From Sphingosinicellaceae bacterium (GTDB lineage Bacteria; Pseudomonadota; Alphaproteobacteria; Sphingomonadales; Sphingomonadaceae): a DNA stretch of 64,000 nucleotides. Below, piece by piece: positions 35,518-44,567 of the stretch (the stretch's first letter is position 1; the number at the start of each line of letters is the position of its first letter). The stretch is taken from NCBI GenBank assembly GCA_019285715.1, contig CP079108.1:2495001-2559000 (forward strand), given 5' to 3'. Below the pieces are notes generated by a model that saw nothing but the letters and a program-made list of their open reading frames with translations, had not been told where the DNA came from and did no database searches. A program made the translations under genes and the position numbers.

Positions 35518-35865
35518 TCATGACGATGCCTCGATTCGCGCCTTGGCGGAGGCCTCGATCCGCGCCTTGGCGACGAGCCAGTGCCACAGATAATCGGCGC
35601 TGAACCGCTCGACCGCGATGCACGCAGCCTCGCCCGACGCTCGCCCCCACCGGATCGTGACGCGCAACGCTGCCAGGCGCGTCGTCAGTTCGCCCTCGGC
35701 ACCGTGGGTGATGCCGGCGACCCCGAGCAGATCGAGCGTGCCGACACCCGACACCTCGATGTGCGCCAAGCCTGCGGCCGGGTCTAACTTTCCCTCCATC
35801 ATGGCAAAAACCCCGACCTCGAACTCGCGGCCGCCGAGCGCGCTATGGGCAACTAGGTCAGCCAT
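35518..35865 (-). CDS. soxG: Shortened sarcosine oxidase gamma subunit
   Basis: 115 residues where SoxG is normally near 190-200. Position directly after soxA (eight-base overlap) and the order soxB-D-A-G identify it. The N-terminus (LVAHSALGG) and a C-terminal SADYLWHWL stretch resemble SoxG ends, but much of the middle is missing. The last residues repeat AKARIEAS twice, encoded by two 24-bp units (35525-35548, 35549-35572) with 22 of 24 matches. Whether it still supports the complex is unclear. Confidence 0.65.
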   Translation of the reverse strand: MADLVAHSALGGREFEVGVFAMMEGKLDPAAGLAHIEVSGVGTLDLLGVAGITHGAEGELTTRLAALRVTIRWGRASGEAACIAVERFSADYLWHWLVAKARIEASAKARIEASS

Positions 35866-38689
35866 TCAGGCGCGCTCCCTGCGGGTCGAACGCGACGGGG
35901 TCGGTGACGATCGCCGGCCAGCTCCGCCCCTCCGACCAGATCTGGACCCGCTCACCGTGCTGCGCGCGGCCGCCATCGAGGAGCGCGAGCGACAGGCCCC
36001 GCGCCAGCGTCGGGCTGAAGGCACTGCTGGTGACGATGCCACGGCTCGGATGCGGATCGCCGCCGATGATGTGCGCGCCGATCGGCAGCACGATGCCGGG
36101 GTCGACCGGCTGCAACCCGACCAGCTGCGCGCGCCCCGGGGCGGTCGCCGACGCGTGCTGGAGCGAGCGCTTGCCGACGAAGTCGGACGCCTTGCGGCCG
36201 ATCGCCTTGCCCCAGCCAATATCGGCGGGCTGGGTGCGGCTGTCGGTGTCCGACCCGACGTGGATGAAACCCTTCTCCAGCCGCAGGATGTCGAGCGCCT
36301 CGAGTCCGAACGGCACGATGCCGTCCGCGGCACCGCACGCCATCAGGTGTGCGGCGAGGCTCTCGCCGTAGTCCGCCGCGACGGCGATCTCGTAGCTCGC
36401 CTCGCCGGTGAAGCTGACGCGCTGGATGCGGGTCGCGACCCCGGCGATGTGCCCCGAGCGGACACGGTTATGGGCAAAATCGGTGAGATCGATGTCGCAG
36501 CCGGCACGGTCGAGGACGGCGCGGGCACGCGGTCCAGCGAGGGTCAGCACCGCCCAGCGCGCCGTCGCGTCGTCGATCACGACATCGAGCGGCCACTCGC
36601 ATTGCCGCCACTCCTCCAGCCAGCGGTAGACGCGCTCGGCGTGGCCGGTGCTCGCGGTCATCAGGAAGTGATCGTCGGCTAGACGCGCGATGACGCCGTC
36701 GTCGAGCAGGCTGCCGAGCTCGGTGCACAGCAGATTGTAGCGTACCGCGCCGACGGGAATCGTGCTTGGCGACCCGACCGACATCAGGTCGAGGAAGCGG
36801 CCCGCCTCGGGGCCGCGCAACTCAAATTTCCCGAACGATGAGGTGTCGATCAGCCCGACGCCGCCACGCACGGCCAGCGCCTCGCGCTGCGCCGCGTGCT
36901 CGATCGTCTCGCCGGCACGCGGGTAATGCGAGGGGCGCAGCCAGCCGTAATCCTCGAAGACCGCGCCCTGCGCAAAGTGCCAACGGTGCGCCGGCAGGTG
37001 CTTCCACGGGTGGAACAGCGCGCCGAGCGGACGGTCCGCGGCAACTGCGCCAAACGCCACCGGCGCGAACGGCGGGCGAAATTTCGTGGTGCCGAGCGCG
37101 CCGGGCTCGAGGCCCTGCAGCGCCGCCAGCACCGCGACGCCGTTGACCGCGCCGAGGCGGCCCTGGTCGGTGCCCATGCCCCAGACCGTGTAGCGCTTTA
37201 CATGCTCGACCGAGCGGTAGTTCTCGCGCGTCGCCTGGCGCAGGTCGTCGACGGTGACGTCGGTCTGGAAGTCGACGAAGGCCTTGGTGCCGGGTGGTGG
37301 CAGCTGCAACGGTGCGCGGCTGTCGGCGGCAATGGCGGGGGTTGCGCTGTCTTCGCCGGTCGCCGCCCACAGGCCGGCAGCGGTGCCGTCGGCGCGGCAG
37401 TCCTCGAGAGCGAAGATCCCCCGCGCCGCGCCGCACGAGCGCTCCGCCTGGACCGAGCGGTCGGGAACGAAGGCACCGATGCGGTCCTCGAAGCGCAGGC
37501 TGCCACCGGACTGGGTGAACAGCTGCACCGCGGGGCTCCAGCCGCCGCTCATGCCGATGACGTCGCACGCGATCCGGCTGCGGCGGCCGGTGGTCTGGTC
37601 GACCAGTTCGGCTGCGCGGACCGCCTTGCGACCGACCGCGCGGACGAGCCTGTGGTTGACGAACAGCGGGATGCCGAGCGCGTCGGCCTCGGCGGCGACA
37701 GCACCGGCGACCGGGCGCGCGTCGACGACGGCGACCTCGAGCCCGGCGTGCCGGGCAGCGATCGCGGCGCGGTAGCCCTGGTCGTCGACGACCGCGAACA
37801 GCGGACGGTTCCCGGCGGCGACACCGTGGCGTTCGAGATAGTAGCGGATCGAGTCGCCGAGCATGACGCCGGGGCGGTCGTTGTCGCCGAACAAGAGCGG
37901 CCGCTCGAAGGCTCCGCAGGCCAGCACGACGCGCTTCACGCGGATTTTCCAGAAGCGCTGGCGCACGACCGGACCGTCGATCTCCTCGACCGCAGTGACG
38001 AGCTTGTGATCGTAATAGCCGGTCGCCGTCGTCCGCTTCAGGACGCGCAGGTTGGGCAGGTCGGGGAGCACGAGGTCATCGCCGAGACCGCCAAGCCGGT
38101 CCTCCGCCTCGACCAGCACGACCTCCGCGCCCTGCGCTGCTGCCTCTCGTGCCGCTGCGACTCCGGCGATGCCGCCGCCGACGACCAGCACGTCGCAGGA
38201 GTGGCTGCGCGCGGCGTAGGCATCCGGATCGGGCAGGGTCGGTGCGCGTCCGAGGCCGGCGAGGCGGCGGATCAGGGGCTCGAACAGGTGCCAGCTCGGC
38301 CACATGAAGGTCTTGTAGTAGAAGCCCGTAGACAGCAGCCGCGACGCCAAATCGTTGAGGCCGCCGAGGTCGAATCCGACCGAGGGCCAGCAATTGACGC
38401 TGGTCGCCGTCAGGCCGTCCCGAAGCGGCACCCGCGTCGCCACCGCGTTCGGGACCGTCCGGGCGCCCTCGCCAAGTTGTACGAGCGCGTTGGTCTCGGC
38501 GAAACCGCTGCCGACGACGCCGCGCGGGCGGTGGTACTTGAAGCTGCGCCCGACCAGCGTCGCACCGTTGGCGATCAGCGCGGCGGCCAGCGTGTCGCCC
38601 TCGCGGCCCTGATAATCCCGTCCATTGAAACGGAAGCGCACGACGGGTGCCGAGGCGCGCGGGTGGCCGGCCAGGCGGAGGCCGCTCAA
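35858..38689 (-). CDS. soxA: Sarcosine oxidase alpha subunit
   Basis: 943 residues. Heterotetrameric sarcosine oxidase makes glycine, H2O2 and formaldehyde (or methylene-THF) from sarcosine. Domain order: N-terminal ferredoxin-like fold FRFNGRDYQGREGDTLAAALIANG (19-42) with GRSFKYHRPRG, dinucleotide-binding domain starting CDVLVVGGGIAGVAAARE (about 164), and a C-terminal GcvT-like folate-binding domain (about 560-930) with VGLIDTSSFGKFELRGP and LEKGFIHVGSDTD. Start is TTG 38689, its TTGA overlapping the soxD stop; no better start was found. Confidence 0.93.
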   Translation of the reverse strand: MSGLRLAGHPRASAPVVRFRFNGRDYQGREGDTLAAALIANGATLVGRSFKYHRPRGVVGSGFAETNALVQLGEGARTVPNAVATRVPLRDGLTATSVNCWPSVGFDLGGLNDLASRLLSTGFYYKTFMWPSWHLFEPLIRRLAGLGRAPTLPDPDAYAARSHSCDVLVVGGGIAGVAAAREAAAQGAEVVLVEAEDRLGGLGDDLVLPDLPNLRVLKRTTATGYYDHKLVTAVEEIDGPVVRQRFWKIRVKRVVLACGAFERPLLFGDNDRPGVMLGDSIRYYLERHGVAAGNRPLFAVVDDQGYRAAIAARHAGLEVAVVDARPVAGAVAAEADALGIPLFVNHRLVRAVGRKAVRAAELVDQTTGRRSRIACDVIGMSGGWSPAVQLFTQSGGSLRFEDRIGAFVPDRSVQAERSCGAARGIFALEDCRADGTAAGLWAATGEDSATPAIAADSRAPLQLPPPGTKAFVDFQTDVTVDDLRQATRENYRSVEHVKRYTVWGMGTDQGRLGAVNGVAVLAALQGLEPGALGTTKFRPPFAPVAFGAVAADRPLGALFHPWKHLPAHRWHFAQGAVFEDYGWLRPSHYPRAGETIEHAAQREALAVRGGVGLIDTSSFGKFELRGPEAGRFLDLMSVGSPSTIPVGAVRYNLLCTELGSLLDDGVIARLADDHFLMTASTGHAERVYRWLEEWRQCEWPLDVVIDDATARWAVLTLAGPRARAVLDRAGCDIDLTDFAHNRVRSGHIAGVATRIQRVSFTGEASYEIAVAADYGESLAAHLMACGAADGIVPFGLEALDILRLEKGFIHVGSDTDSRTQPADIGWGKAIGRKASDFVGKRSLQHASATAPGRAQLVGLQPVDPGIVLPIGAHIIGGDPHPSRGIVTSSAFSPTLARGLSLALLDGGRAQHGERVQIWSEGRSWPAIVTDPVAFDPQGARLNG

Positions 38690-38964
38690 GCCGGAAGCTC
38701 GGGCCGGTCGTCGATCGCGTAGGTCAGGGCGATGCGGTGATCGGCAGTGTTGCGCACCGCGTGGAACCAGCGCCGGCAGCCGAAGGCGTGGAGCCAGCGC
38801 TCACGCAAGGGCCCGCGCGGATTGTCGTGGAAGAACAGGTAGTCCGCCCAAGCTGCATCGCTTACCGTTTCGGGCGGACCCGGGCGGTCGACGTGCCCTT
38901 CCCCGCCGTTGACGAACTCGGTCTCGTCGCGCTCGCCGCAGGTCGGGCAAGTGATGATCAGCAC
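38686..38964 (-). CDS. soxD: Sarcosine oxidase delta subunit
   Basis: 92 residues. The zinc knuckle CPTCGERDETEF opens the protein (Cys6, Cys9), followed by HVDRPGP and the late GCRRWFHAVRNTADHRIA, the standard SoxD pattern. Binds zinc and bridges the subunits. Ten-base gap to soxB, TTGA overlap with soxA. Confidence 0.95.
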   Translation of the reverse strand: MLIITCPTCGERDETEFVNGGEGHVDRPGPPETVSDAAWADYLFFHDNPRGPLRERWLHAFGCRRWFHAVRNTADHRIALTYAIDDRPELPA

Positions 38965-38974
38965 GGCGATGCCC

Positions 38975-40234
38975 TCAATGCTCGATCCCGGCGGCAGCGG
39001 CTTCGTCGACCAGCGCCAGCTCGCGGAAACGATCGAGCGAAAAGGCTTCGATCAGCGGGTGCGGGGCGCCGGTGGCGAGCGTGTAGGCAAAGGTCTCGCC
39101 GCCTGCCGGGATCGCCTTGAACCCTCCGCCGCCCCAGCCACAGTTGAGGAACAGGCCCGGCACCGGGCTGGCCCCGAGCACCGGCGAGCTGTCGTGCGCA
39201 TAGTCGACGATACCTGCCCATTGCCGCAGCATCTTGACCCGGCTGAACGACGGGATGAACTCGACGAGCCCGGCGCAAACGGCCCCGGCGGTCGGGATGT
39301 TGCCGCGCTGGGCGTAGGAGGCATAGGCGTCGGCATTGCCGCCGAGCACCAGCCCCCCCTTGTCCGACTGGCTGACATAGACGCCGAGCACCGCCGACGA
39401 GGCGACAATGTCGAGGACGGGCTTCAGCGGCTCGGAGACGAACGCCTGCAAGGCATAGCTGCGCAGCGGCAGGCGGAACCCGGCCATGTCGGCGAGCACC
39501 GTCGAATGGCCCGCGACCGCGACTCCCAGCCGCCCGCAGCCGATCGCGCCGCGCGTCGTCTGGACGCCGGTCACCGCGCCCGACACTGGGTCGCGGTCGA
39601 TACCGGTGACGCCGCAATTTTGGATGATGTCGACGCCGAGCCGATCGGCGGCGCGGGCATAGCCCCAGACCACCGCGTCGTGGCGCACGGTGCCGGCCCG
39701 GCGCTGCAGCATGCCGCCGAGGATCGGGTAGCGCGCCGTCGCCGAGAAATTCATGATCGGGCACAGCGTGCGCGCCTGCTCCGCGGTCACCGTCTCCATG
39801 TCGATGCCGTTGAGCACCATGCCGTTGACCAGCCGGCGCTGGAAGTCGACTTCGCCGCGGCTGTGGGCGACGGTCAGCATGCCGCGCTGGCTGAACATGA
39901 TGTTGAAGTTGAGCTCGCGGCTCAGCCCCTCGTACAGGCTGACCGAGCGATTGAAGAACGCCGCGCTCGACGGGTAATAATAATCGGAGCGGACGATCGT
40001 GGTGTTGCGGCCGGTGTTGCCGCCGCCGATCCAGCCCTTCTCGAGCACCGCGACATTGGTCATGCCGTGGTTCTTGGCGAGATAGTAAGCTGTCGCCAGC
40101 CCGTGCCCGCCGCCGCCGACGATCACCGCGTCGTAGTGCGCCTTGGGCTCGGGCGAACGCCAAGCCTTGTCCCAGTCGCGGTTGCCGGTCAGCGCGCCAC
40201 GCAGCAGCGCCAGCGCCGAATAATTGCGGCTCAT
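38975..40234 (-). CDS. soxB: Sarcosine oxidase beta subunit
   Basis: 419 residues from ATG 40234, overlapping the oxygenase stop by four bases. FAD motif YDAVIVGGGGHGLATAYYLAKNHG (about 34-57), then VLEKGWIGGGNTGRNTTIVRSDY, characteristic of SoxB, and the C-terminal LGASPVPGLFLNCGWGGGGFKAIPA. Holds the active site and covalent FMN in the tetramer. Together with the upstream oxygenase it forms a gbcA-soxBDAG operon. Confidence 0.95.
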   Translation of the reverse strand: MSRNYSALALLRGALTGNRDWDKAWRSPEPKAHYDAVIVGGGGHGLATAYYLAKNHGMTNVAVLEKGWIGGGNTGRNTTIVRSDYYYPSSAAFFNRSVSLYEGLSRELNFNIMFSQRGMLTVAHSRGEVDFQRRLVNGMVLNGIDMETVTAEQARTLCPIMNFSATARYPILGGMLQRRAGTVRHDAVVWGYARAADRLGVDIIQNCGVTGIDRDPVSGAVTGVQTTRGAIGCGRLGVAVAGHSTVLADMAGFRLPLRSYALQAFVSEPLKPVLDIVASSAVLGVYVSQSDKGGLVLGGNADAYASYAQRGNIPTAGAVCAGLVEFIPSFSRVKMLRQWAGIVDYAHDSSPVLGASPVPGLFLNCGWGGGGFKAIPAGGETFAYTLATGAPHPLIEAFSLDRFRELALVDEAAAAGIEH

Positions 40235-41361
40235 CGCTGGCGGTCGGCGACGTAGCGGCGGATGTCGAGGCTGTAGTCCTCCATCGGCGAGTAATAGCCG
40301 AACTGGTGGACGCGTGCCGACATGCCGCGCTGGACGCGCTCGCACACCGCCCAGTCCTGGCGGTTAACCAGATCCCAGAAGTCGACCGCGTCGGACGGGT
40401 CGAATCCGGGCTTCGCGATCGCGTCGGGGTGGAACAGGAAGCGGCACTCGACGCGGGTCCGGTCGGCTGCCGTGGGCCACAACAGGAAGGCGGCGGCGTG
40501 GTCACTGGCGACGCTCAGCATCAGGTTGGGGTACAGCAGTTCGCCCTTGTGGCGGACCTTCTCCTCCTCGCTGAGGCCAGGGAAGACATCGCGGTCGGTG
40601 GTGCCGCTCATGGTGTACGTAGTGGCACCCTCGCGGTGCGGGATGCCGAGCTCCCAATCCAGGTGGATTCCACCGTTGTTGCGGAACTCCGGGACCACCG
40701 CGCACAGCTCCGGATGCACCGGGCCGCAGTGGTAGCATTCGTTGTAATTCTCGAGCGGCAGCTTCCAGTTCGCCGCAACGTCGTAGCTGATGATCTGCAC
40801 GGTGCGCAGCGCATCGAGCGGATAATTGCCGAGCCGCCGCGGCGCCTGGCCCAAAGTTGCCGCGAAACCGGAAGCGCTCTCAGGTGTCAGGTTGAGGAAG
40901 ACGAAGCCGCCCCATTCGCCGACGCCGACCGGGTAAAGACTGAAGTCAGCCTTGTCGAAGTCCTCCGCGACGGAGAGGTTAGGTGCCGCCAGCAGCGCCC
41001 CATCGAGGCTGTATGCCCAACTGTGATAGGGGCAGCGGATGACCCCGCCGATGACGCCACCGGCCAGCGTCAGGCCCCACTTGGCGTCGTTGCCGGCGTC
41101 GCAGATGCGGGCGCCCCGATGGCGGCAGACGTTGTAGTGGGCACGCAGGTCGCCGGCCTTCGTGCGGACCAGCAGGATGCTTTCGCCCGCTACGTCGAGC
41201 ACGACATGGTCGCCGGGCTGCGGCACGTCTTCGATGCGGGCGGCGCAGAACCATTCGCGGTCGAGGATCGACGCCTTGTCGGCGGCCCAGGCCTGCGGCG
41301 TCAGGTAGGCGCTGCTCGGCAGTGAACGCTCCATCGTTCCTGCGCTCCCCGACTCGATCAT
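40231..41361 (-). CDS. GbcA-like Rieske oxygenase (N-demethylase of a betaine-type substrate)
   Basis: 376 residues from ATG 41361 with GGAG six bases upstream. Rieske centre CRHRG (about 83) and CPYHSW (about 109). Mononuclear iron region NWKLPLENYNECYHCGPVHPELC (about 197-219) with Glu as the bridging residue, as in glycine betaine, stachydrine and carnitine monooxygenases. First gene of an operon with soxBDAG, so its product is likely processed to sarcosine; glycine betaine or dimethylglycine are the simplest substrates, stachydrine an alternative. The reductase partner (GbcB type) is not in the window. Confidence 0.87.
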   Translation of the reverse strand: MIESGSAGTMERSLPSSAYLTPQAWAADKASILDREWFCAARIEDVPQPGDHVVLDVAGESILLVRTKAGDLRAHYNVCRHRGARICDAGNDAKWGLTLAGGVIGGVIRCPYHSWAYSLDGALLAAPNLSVAEDFDKADFSLYPVGVGEWGGFVFLNLTPESASGFAATLGQAPRRLGNYPLDALRTVQIISYDVAANWKLPLENYNECYHCGPVHPELCAVVPEFRNNGGIHLDWELGIPHREGATTYTMSGTTDRDVFPGLSEEEKVRHKGELLYPNLMLSVASDHAAAFLLWPTAADRTRVECRFLFHPDAIAKPGFDPSDAVDFWDLVNRQDWAVCERVQRGMSARVHQFGYYSPMEDYSLDIRRYVADRQR

Positions 41362-41372
41362 TGCCGCTCCGC

Positions 41373-41394
41373 TTATTAGACAGTTGCCTCATAA
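41373..41394 (-). promoter_or_regulatory. Candidate operator (site 3) upstream of the GbcA-like oxygenase
   Basis: In the gene direction CAACTGTCTAATAA, matching site 1 in 11 of 14 and site 2 in 13 of 14 positions. Outer arms TTAT and ATAA are inverted. It ends 11 bases before the ATG at 41361 and also faces the divergent flavoprotein gene at 41466. Confidence 0.6.
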
Positions 41395-41465
41395 CCCGCT
41401 TTGTGTCACTCGTGAAGCGGGAAACTTGAACGGCGCGCGGTGCCGGACATCAAAGGGGTAATCGT

Positions 41466-43091
41466 TTGGCGCAGCTTGCCGGTCCCGTGCAGCGGTACGA
41501 CGCCATCGTCGTCGGCGCGGGCCACAACGGGCTGGTCGCCGCCGCCTATCTCGGCAAGGCCGGGCTCAAGGTACTGGTCGTCGAGCGCCGCGCCATCATC
41601 GGCGGTGCCTGCGTGACCGAGGAGGTCATCCCCGGCCACCGGGTCTCCTTTACTTCGTACTTCGCCTCGATGCTGATGCCCAAGGTCATCCGCGACCTCG
41701 AACTGGCGCGCCACGGCTTGCGGATGGTGGCAAGCGATCCGCTGCTGACGGTGCCGGTCGGCGAGGGCCGGATCATCCGCTGGTGGGCGGACGGCGAGCG
41801 CACCGCCGAGGAAATCCGGCGCTATTCGGCCAGGGACGCCGAAGCCTTCCTACGCGTCGACCGCGAACTGAAGGCGCTTGCTGCCTATCTCCAGCCGTTC
41901 TTTCTCGAGCCGCCACCAAACCTCGCAGCGCGCGGCCTCGACCGGATCAGCGAGGCGGCGCGGCTGCTCAGGCGGTTCCGCAAGATCAAGGGCAGCGAAG
42001 TCTCGCAGCTTATCACCTTCCTGACCGGCAGCCTCGGCGAATATCTCGACCGCCACTTCGAGAGCCCCGAGGTCAAACGCATGTTCCTCGCGAACAATGT
42101 CTACGGCAAGCACGGCGGACCCTACGAGCCGGGGTCGGCGGTCGGGCTGCTGTTCCACCTGCTGTCGGGCGGCGACGACAGCGTCCAGGGCTTTGCCGGT
42201 CACGTCATCGGCGGCATGGGCGCGATCACCGACGCCATCGCCGCGACCGCGCGCGAGCATGGGGTCGAGATCCGGACCGACGCGCCGGTCGCCTCAATCA
42301 CGGTTGTGGGTGGCCGGGCGACCGGCGTCGTGCTTGCCGACGGAACGGTCATCGCCGCGAACACCGTGCTTTCGAATGCCGACCCGAAGCGCACCTTCCT
42401 CAGCCTGATCGAACCTGGCGCCCTGCCCGAGGACTTCCGCCGCGACATCGCCGCGATCAAGATGGCGGGGCCCTCGGCCAAGCTCAACCTTGCGCTTAGG
42501 GGCGAGCCAACGGTGACCGGGCGGCCCGCCGATGCGGACGCACGCGAACGGTCATTGCTGTCGATCGCACCGACGCTGGCCGGAGCGCAGCGCTGCGCCG
42601 ACATCGCACGGATGGGCGACATCCCCGACGAACTGTGGATCGACTGCGTCATCCCGAGCCTGGTCGACGACAGCCTATGCCCGCCCGGCAAGCACATGAT
42701 GACGTGCTTCATCCAGTACGTGCCGTTCGAGTTGCGCGAGGGCAATTGGGACGACCGACGCGAGGCCTTTGCGGACTCGATCATCCGCCAGATCGCGGCG
42801 CACATGCCCGACCTTCCCGGCCTGATCGAAGGTCGTGTCGTGCTGACCCCGCTCGATCTGGAGCGCACCTACGGCCTGACCGAGGGCAATATCTTCCACG
42901 GCGACCTCAATCTCGGCCAATTGTTCTCGATGCGCCCGACCCCGAAATACTCGCAATACCGGACGCCGGTCGCGGGCCTGTACCTCTGCGGGGCCGGTGC
43001 GCATCCCGGCGGCGGCGTCACCGGTGCGCCCGGCCATAACGCGGCGGCGCAGGTCCTGCGCGACCGCAAGCGCGGCAAGGCCCGGGCATGA
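41466..43091 (+). CDS. PYROXD2-like FAD oxidoreductase (second copy)
   Basis: 541 residues from TTG 41466, supported by AAGGGG about seven bases upstream. FAD motif YDAIVVGAGHNGLVAAAYLGKAG (11-33), then IGGACVTEEVIPGHR, and C-terminal LYLCGAGAHPGGGVTGAPGHNAAAQ. Clearly paralogous to 28711-30321. Divergent from the GbcA-sox operon and translationally coupled to a permease (ATGA overlap). Substrate unknown. Confidence 0.85.
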   Translation: MAQLAGPVQRYDAIVVGAGHNGLVAAAYLGKAGLKVLVVERRAIIGGACVTEEVIPGHRVSFTSYFASMLMPKVIRDLELARHGLRMVASDPLLTVPVGEGRIIRWWADGERTAEEIRRYSARDAEAFLRVDRELKALAAYLQPFFLEPPPNLAARGLDRISEAARLLRRFRKIKGSEVSQLITFLTGSLGEYLDRHFESPEVKRMFLANNVYGKHGGPYEPGSAVGLLFHLLSGGDDSVQGFAGHVIGGMGAITDAIAATAREHGVEIRTDAPVASITVVGGRATGVVLADGTVIAANTVLSNADPKRTFLSLIEPGALPEDFRRDIAAIKMAGPSAKLNLALRGEPTVTGRPADADARERSLLSIAPTLAGAQRCADIARMGDIPDELWIDCVIPSLVDDSLCPPGKHMMTCFIQYVPFELREGNWDDRREAFADSIIRQIAAHMPDLPGLIEGRVVLTPLDLERTYGLTEGNIFHGDLNLGQLFSMRPTPKYSQYRTPVAGLYLCGAGAHPGGGVTGAPGHNAAAQVLRDRKRGKARA

Positions 43092-44509
43092 GCGGCGCTG
43101 TCGATACCGTCCATCCGCCGCGGGTGATGGGGTTCACCGACGTCACCTTGCTGTACATCGTCACCGGGGTCAGCCTGCGCTGGATCGCCACCGCGGCCGC
43201 CGCCGGGCCCGGATCGGTGTTGATCTGGATCGGTGCTTTCCTGCTTTTCTACGTGCCGTTCGCGCTGGCAGTGCTCGAGCTGTCGTCGCGCCACCCCGAC
43301 GAGGGCGGGCTGTATGCCTGGACACGGCGGGCGTTCGGCGACTTTCCGGGCTTCATCGCGGGCTGGTGCTACTGGACCAGCAACCTGCCCTACTTCCCCG
43401 CCGTCTTCTATTTCGCCGCGAGCAACGCACTCTACGTGGGCGGCGCATCGTGGATGGGGCTGGGCCATTCCACCGGCTACTTCATGTGGTTCGCCTTGCT
43501 ATCGCTCGCCCTGATTGCGGCTCTCAACATCGTCGGTCTGAAGCATGCGCGCTGGCTCCACAACATCGGTGCCTACGGCATGTGGATACCGGTCGCGGTG
43601 GTCATCGTCATGGGCGTCGTCTCGTGGGACCGGTTCGGTTCGGCGACCCAGTTCACCGCAACGACGATGGCCCCCAGCTTTCACTTCAAGGACATGGTGT
43701 TCTGGGCGTCGCTGGCATTCGCCTTCTCGGGCTGCGAGACCGCGTCGTTCATGAGCGGCGAGATCAAGGACGCGCGGCGGACGATCCCGCGCGCGCTGGT
43801 GGTCGCCGGCTTCGTCGTCGCCGCCTGCTACATCCTCGGCACCATCGCCGTGCTGGTCGCGCTGCCGGCGGGGCAAGTCGACAGCCTCGCGGGGCTGATG
43901 CAGGCGATCACCGCCACCGCCGCCAAGCTCGGCTGGGTGTGGATCGTGCCCGCGGTCGCGCTGCTGATCACCGTCGGCAACCTCGGTGCGGCGGGCGGCT
44001 TCCTTGCGGCGACCTCGCGCATCCCGTTCGCGGTCGGTATCGACAAGATGCTGCCGCCCGCGTTCGGCAGGCTCCACCCGCGCTACGGCACACCCCACGT
44101 CGCGATCCTGACGCAGGCCGGGCTGGGCGCCGTCTTCGTCTTCCTCGGGCAGGCCGGGACCAGCGTGAAGGGCGCCTACGACGTGCTGGTCAGCATGGGC
44201 ATCATCACCGCGTTCATCCCCTTCGTCTTCGTCTTCCTGGCGCTGATCCGCCTGCAGCGCGAACCGGCGGGGCCCGACGTCATCCGGATCCCGGGCGGGC
44301 GACCGGTAGCGATCCTGCTCGGCTGCGTCGGGCTGGCAACGACGCTGTGCGCCATTGGCCTGGCGGCAATTCCGGCCGCGGACGAGCCCAACAAGCCGCT
44401 AGCGGTGCTCAAGATCGTCGGCCTGACCGCGATCCTGCTCGGCATCGGCTGGACCGTTTACGCTTCATCGAAATGGCGCGCCGCGCGTGCAGCGGTCGCT
44501 GCGGCCTGA
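43088..44509 (+). CDS. APC-superfamily amino acid/amine permease
   Basis: 473 residues, about 12 membrane helices. APC landmarks: VTLLYIVTGVSLRWIA in helix 1, ELSSRHPDEGGLYAWTRRAFGDFPGFIAGW (about 60-90), and FAFSGCETASFMSGEIKDARRTIPRA (about 213-238), the typical helix 6 segment. Probably takes up the cluster substrate across the inner membrane. Operon with the flavoprotein upstream; the regulator follows. Confidence 0.87.
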   Translation: MSGAVDTVHPPRVMGFTDVTLLYIVTGVSLRWIATAAAAGPGSVLIWIGAFLLFYVPFALAVLELSSRHPDEGGLYAWTRRAFGDFPGFIAGWCYWTSNLPYFPAVFYFAASNALYVGGASWMGLGHSTGYFMWFALLSLALIAALNIVGLKHARWLHNIGAYGMWIPVAVVIVMGVVSWDRFGSATQFTATTMAPSFHFKDMVFWASLAFAFSGCETASFMSGEIKDARRTIPRALVVAGFVVAACYILGTIAVLVALPAGQVDSLAGLMQAITATAAKLGWVWIVPAVALLITVGNLGAAGGFLAATSRIPFAVGIDKMLPPAFGRLHPRYGTPHVAILTQAGLGAVFVFLGQAGTSVKGAYDVLVSMGIITAFIPFVFVFLALIRLQREPAGPDVIRIPGGRPVAILLGCVGLATTLCAIGLAAIPAADEPNKPLAVLKIVGLTAILLGIGWTVYASSKWRAARAAVAAA

Positions 44510-44545
44510 GCGCGCCTTGTCGACAGCCGCCACGGTTGCGATATC

Positions 44546-44559
44546 CAGCTGTGTTAAAA
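44546..44559 (+). promoter_or_regulatory. Weak copy of the shared motif before the TetR regulator
   Basis: CAGCTGTGTTAAAA matches 11 of 14 motif positions and lies eight bases before the regulator ATG. It would fit autoregulation, but the match is weak. Confidence 0.35.
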
Positions 44560-44567
44560 GGATAGGC

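Noticed and set aside
36896-38722. 608-codon open frame on the plus strand
   Set aside because: Antisense of soxA; its composition is typical of a high-GC shadow frame.
44546-44559. Counting the pre-TetR match as a firm operator
   Set aside because: Only 11 of 14 positions match and it is not palindromic, so it is kept as a weak candidate only.
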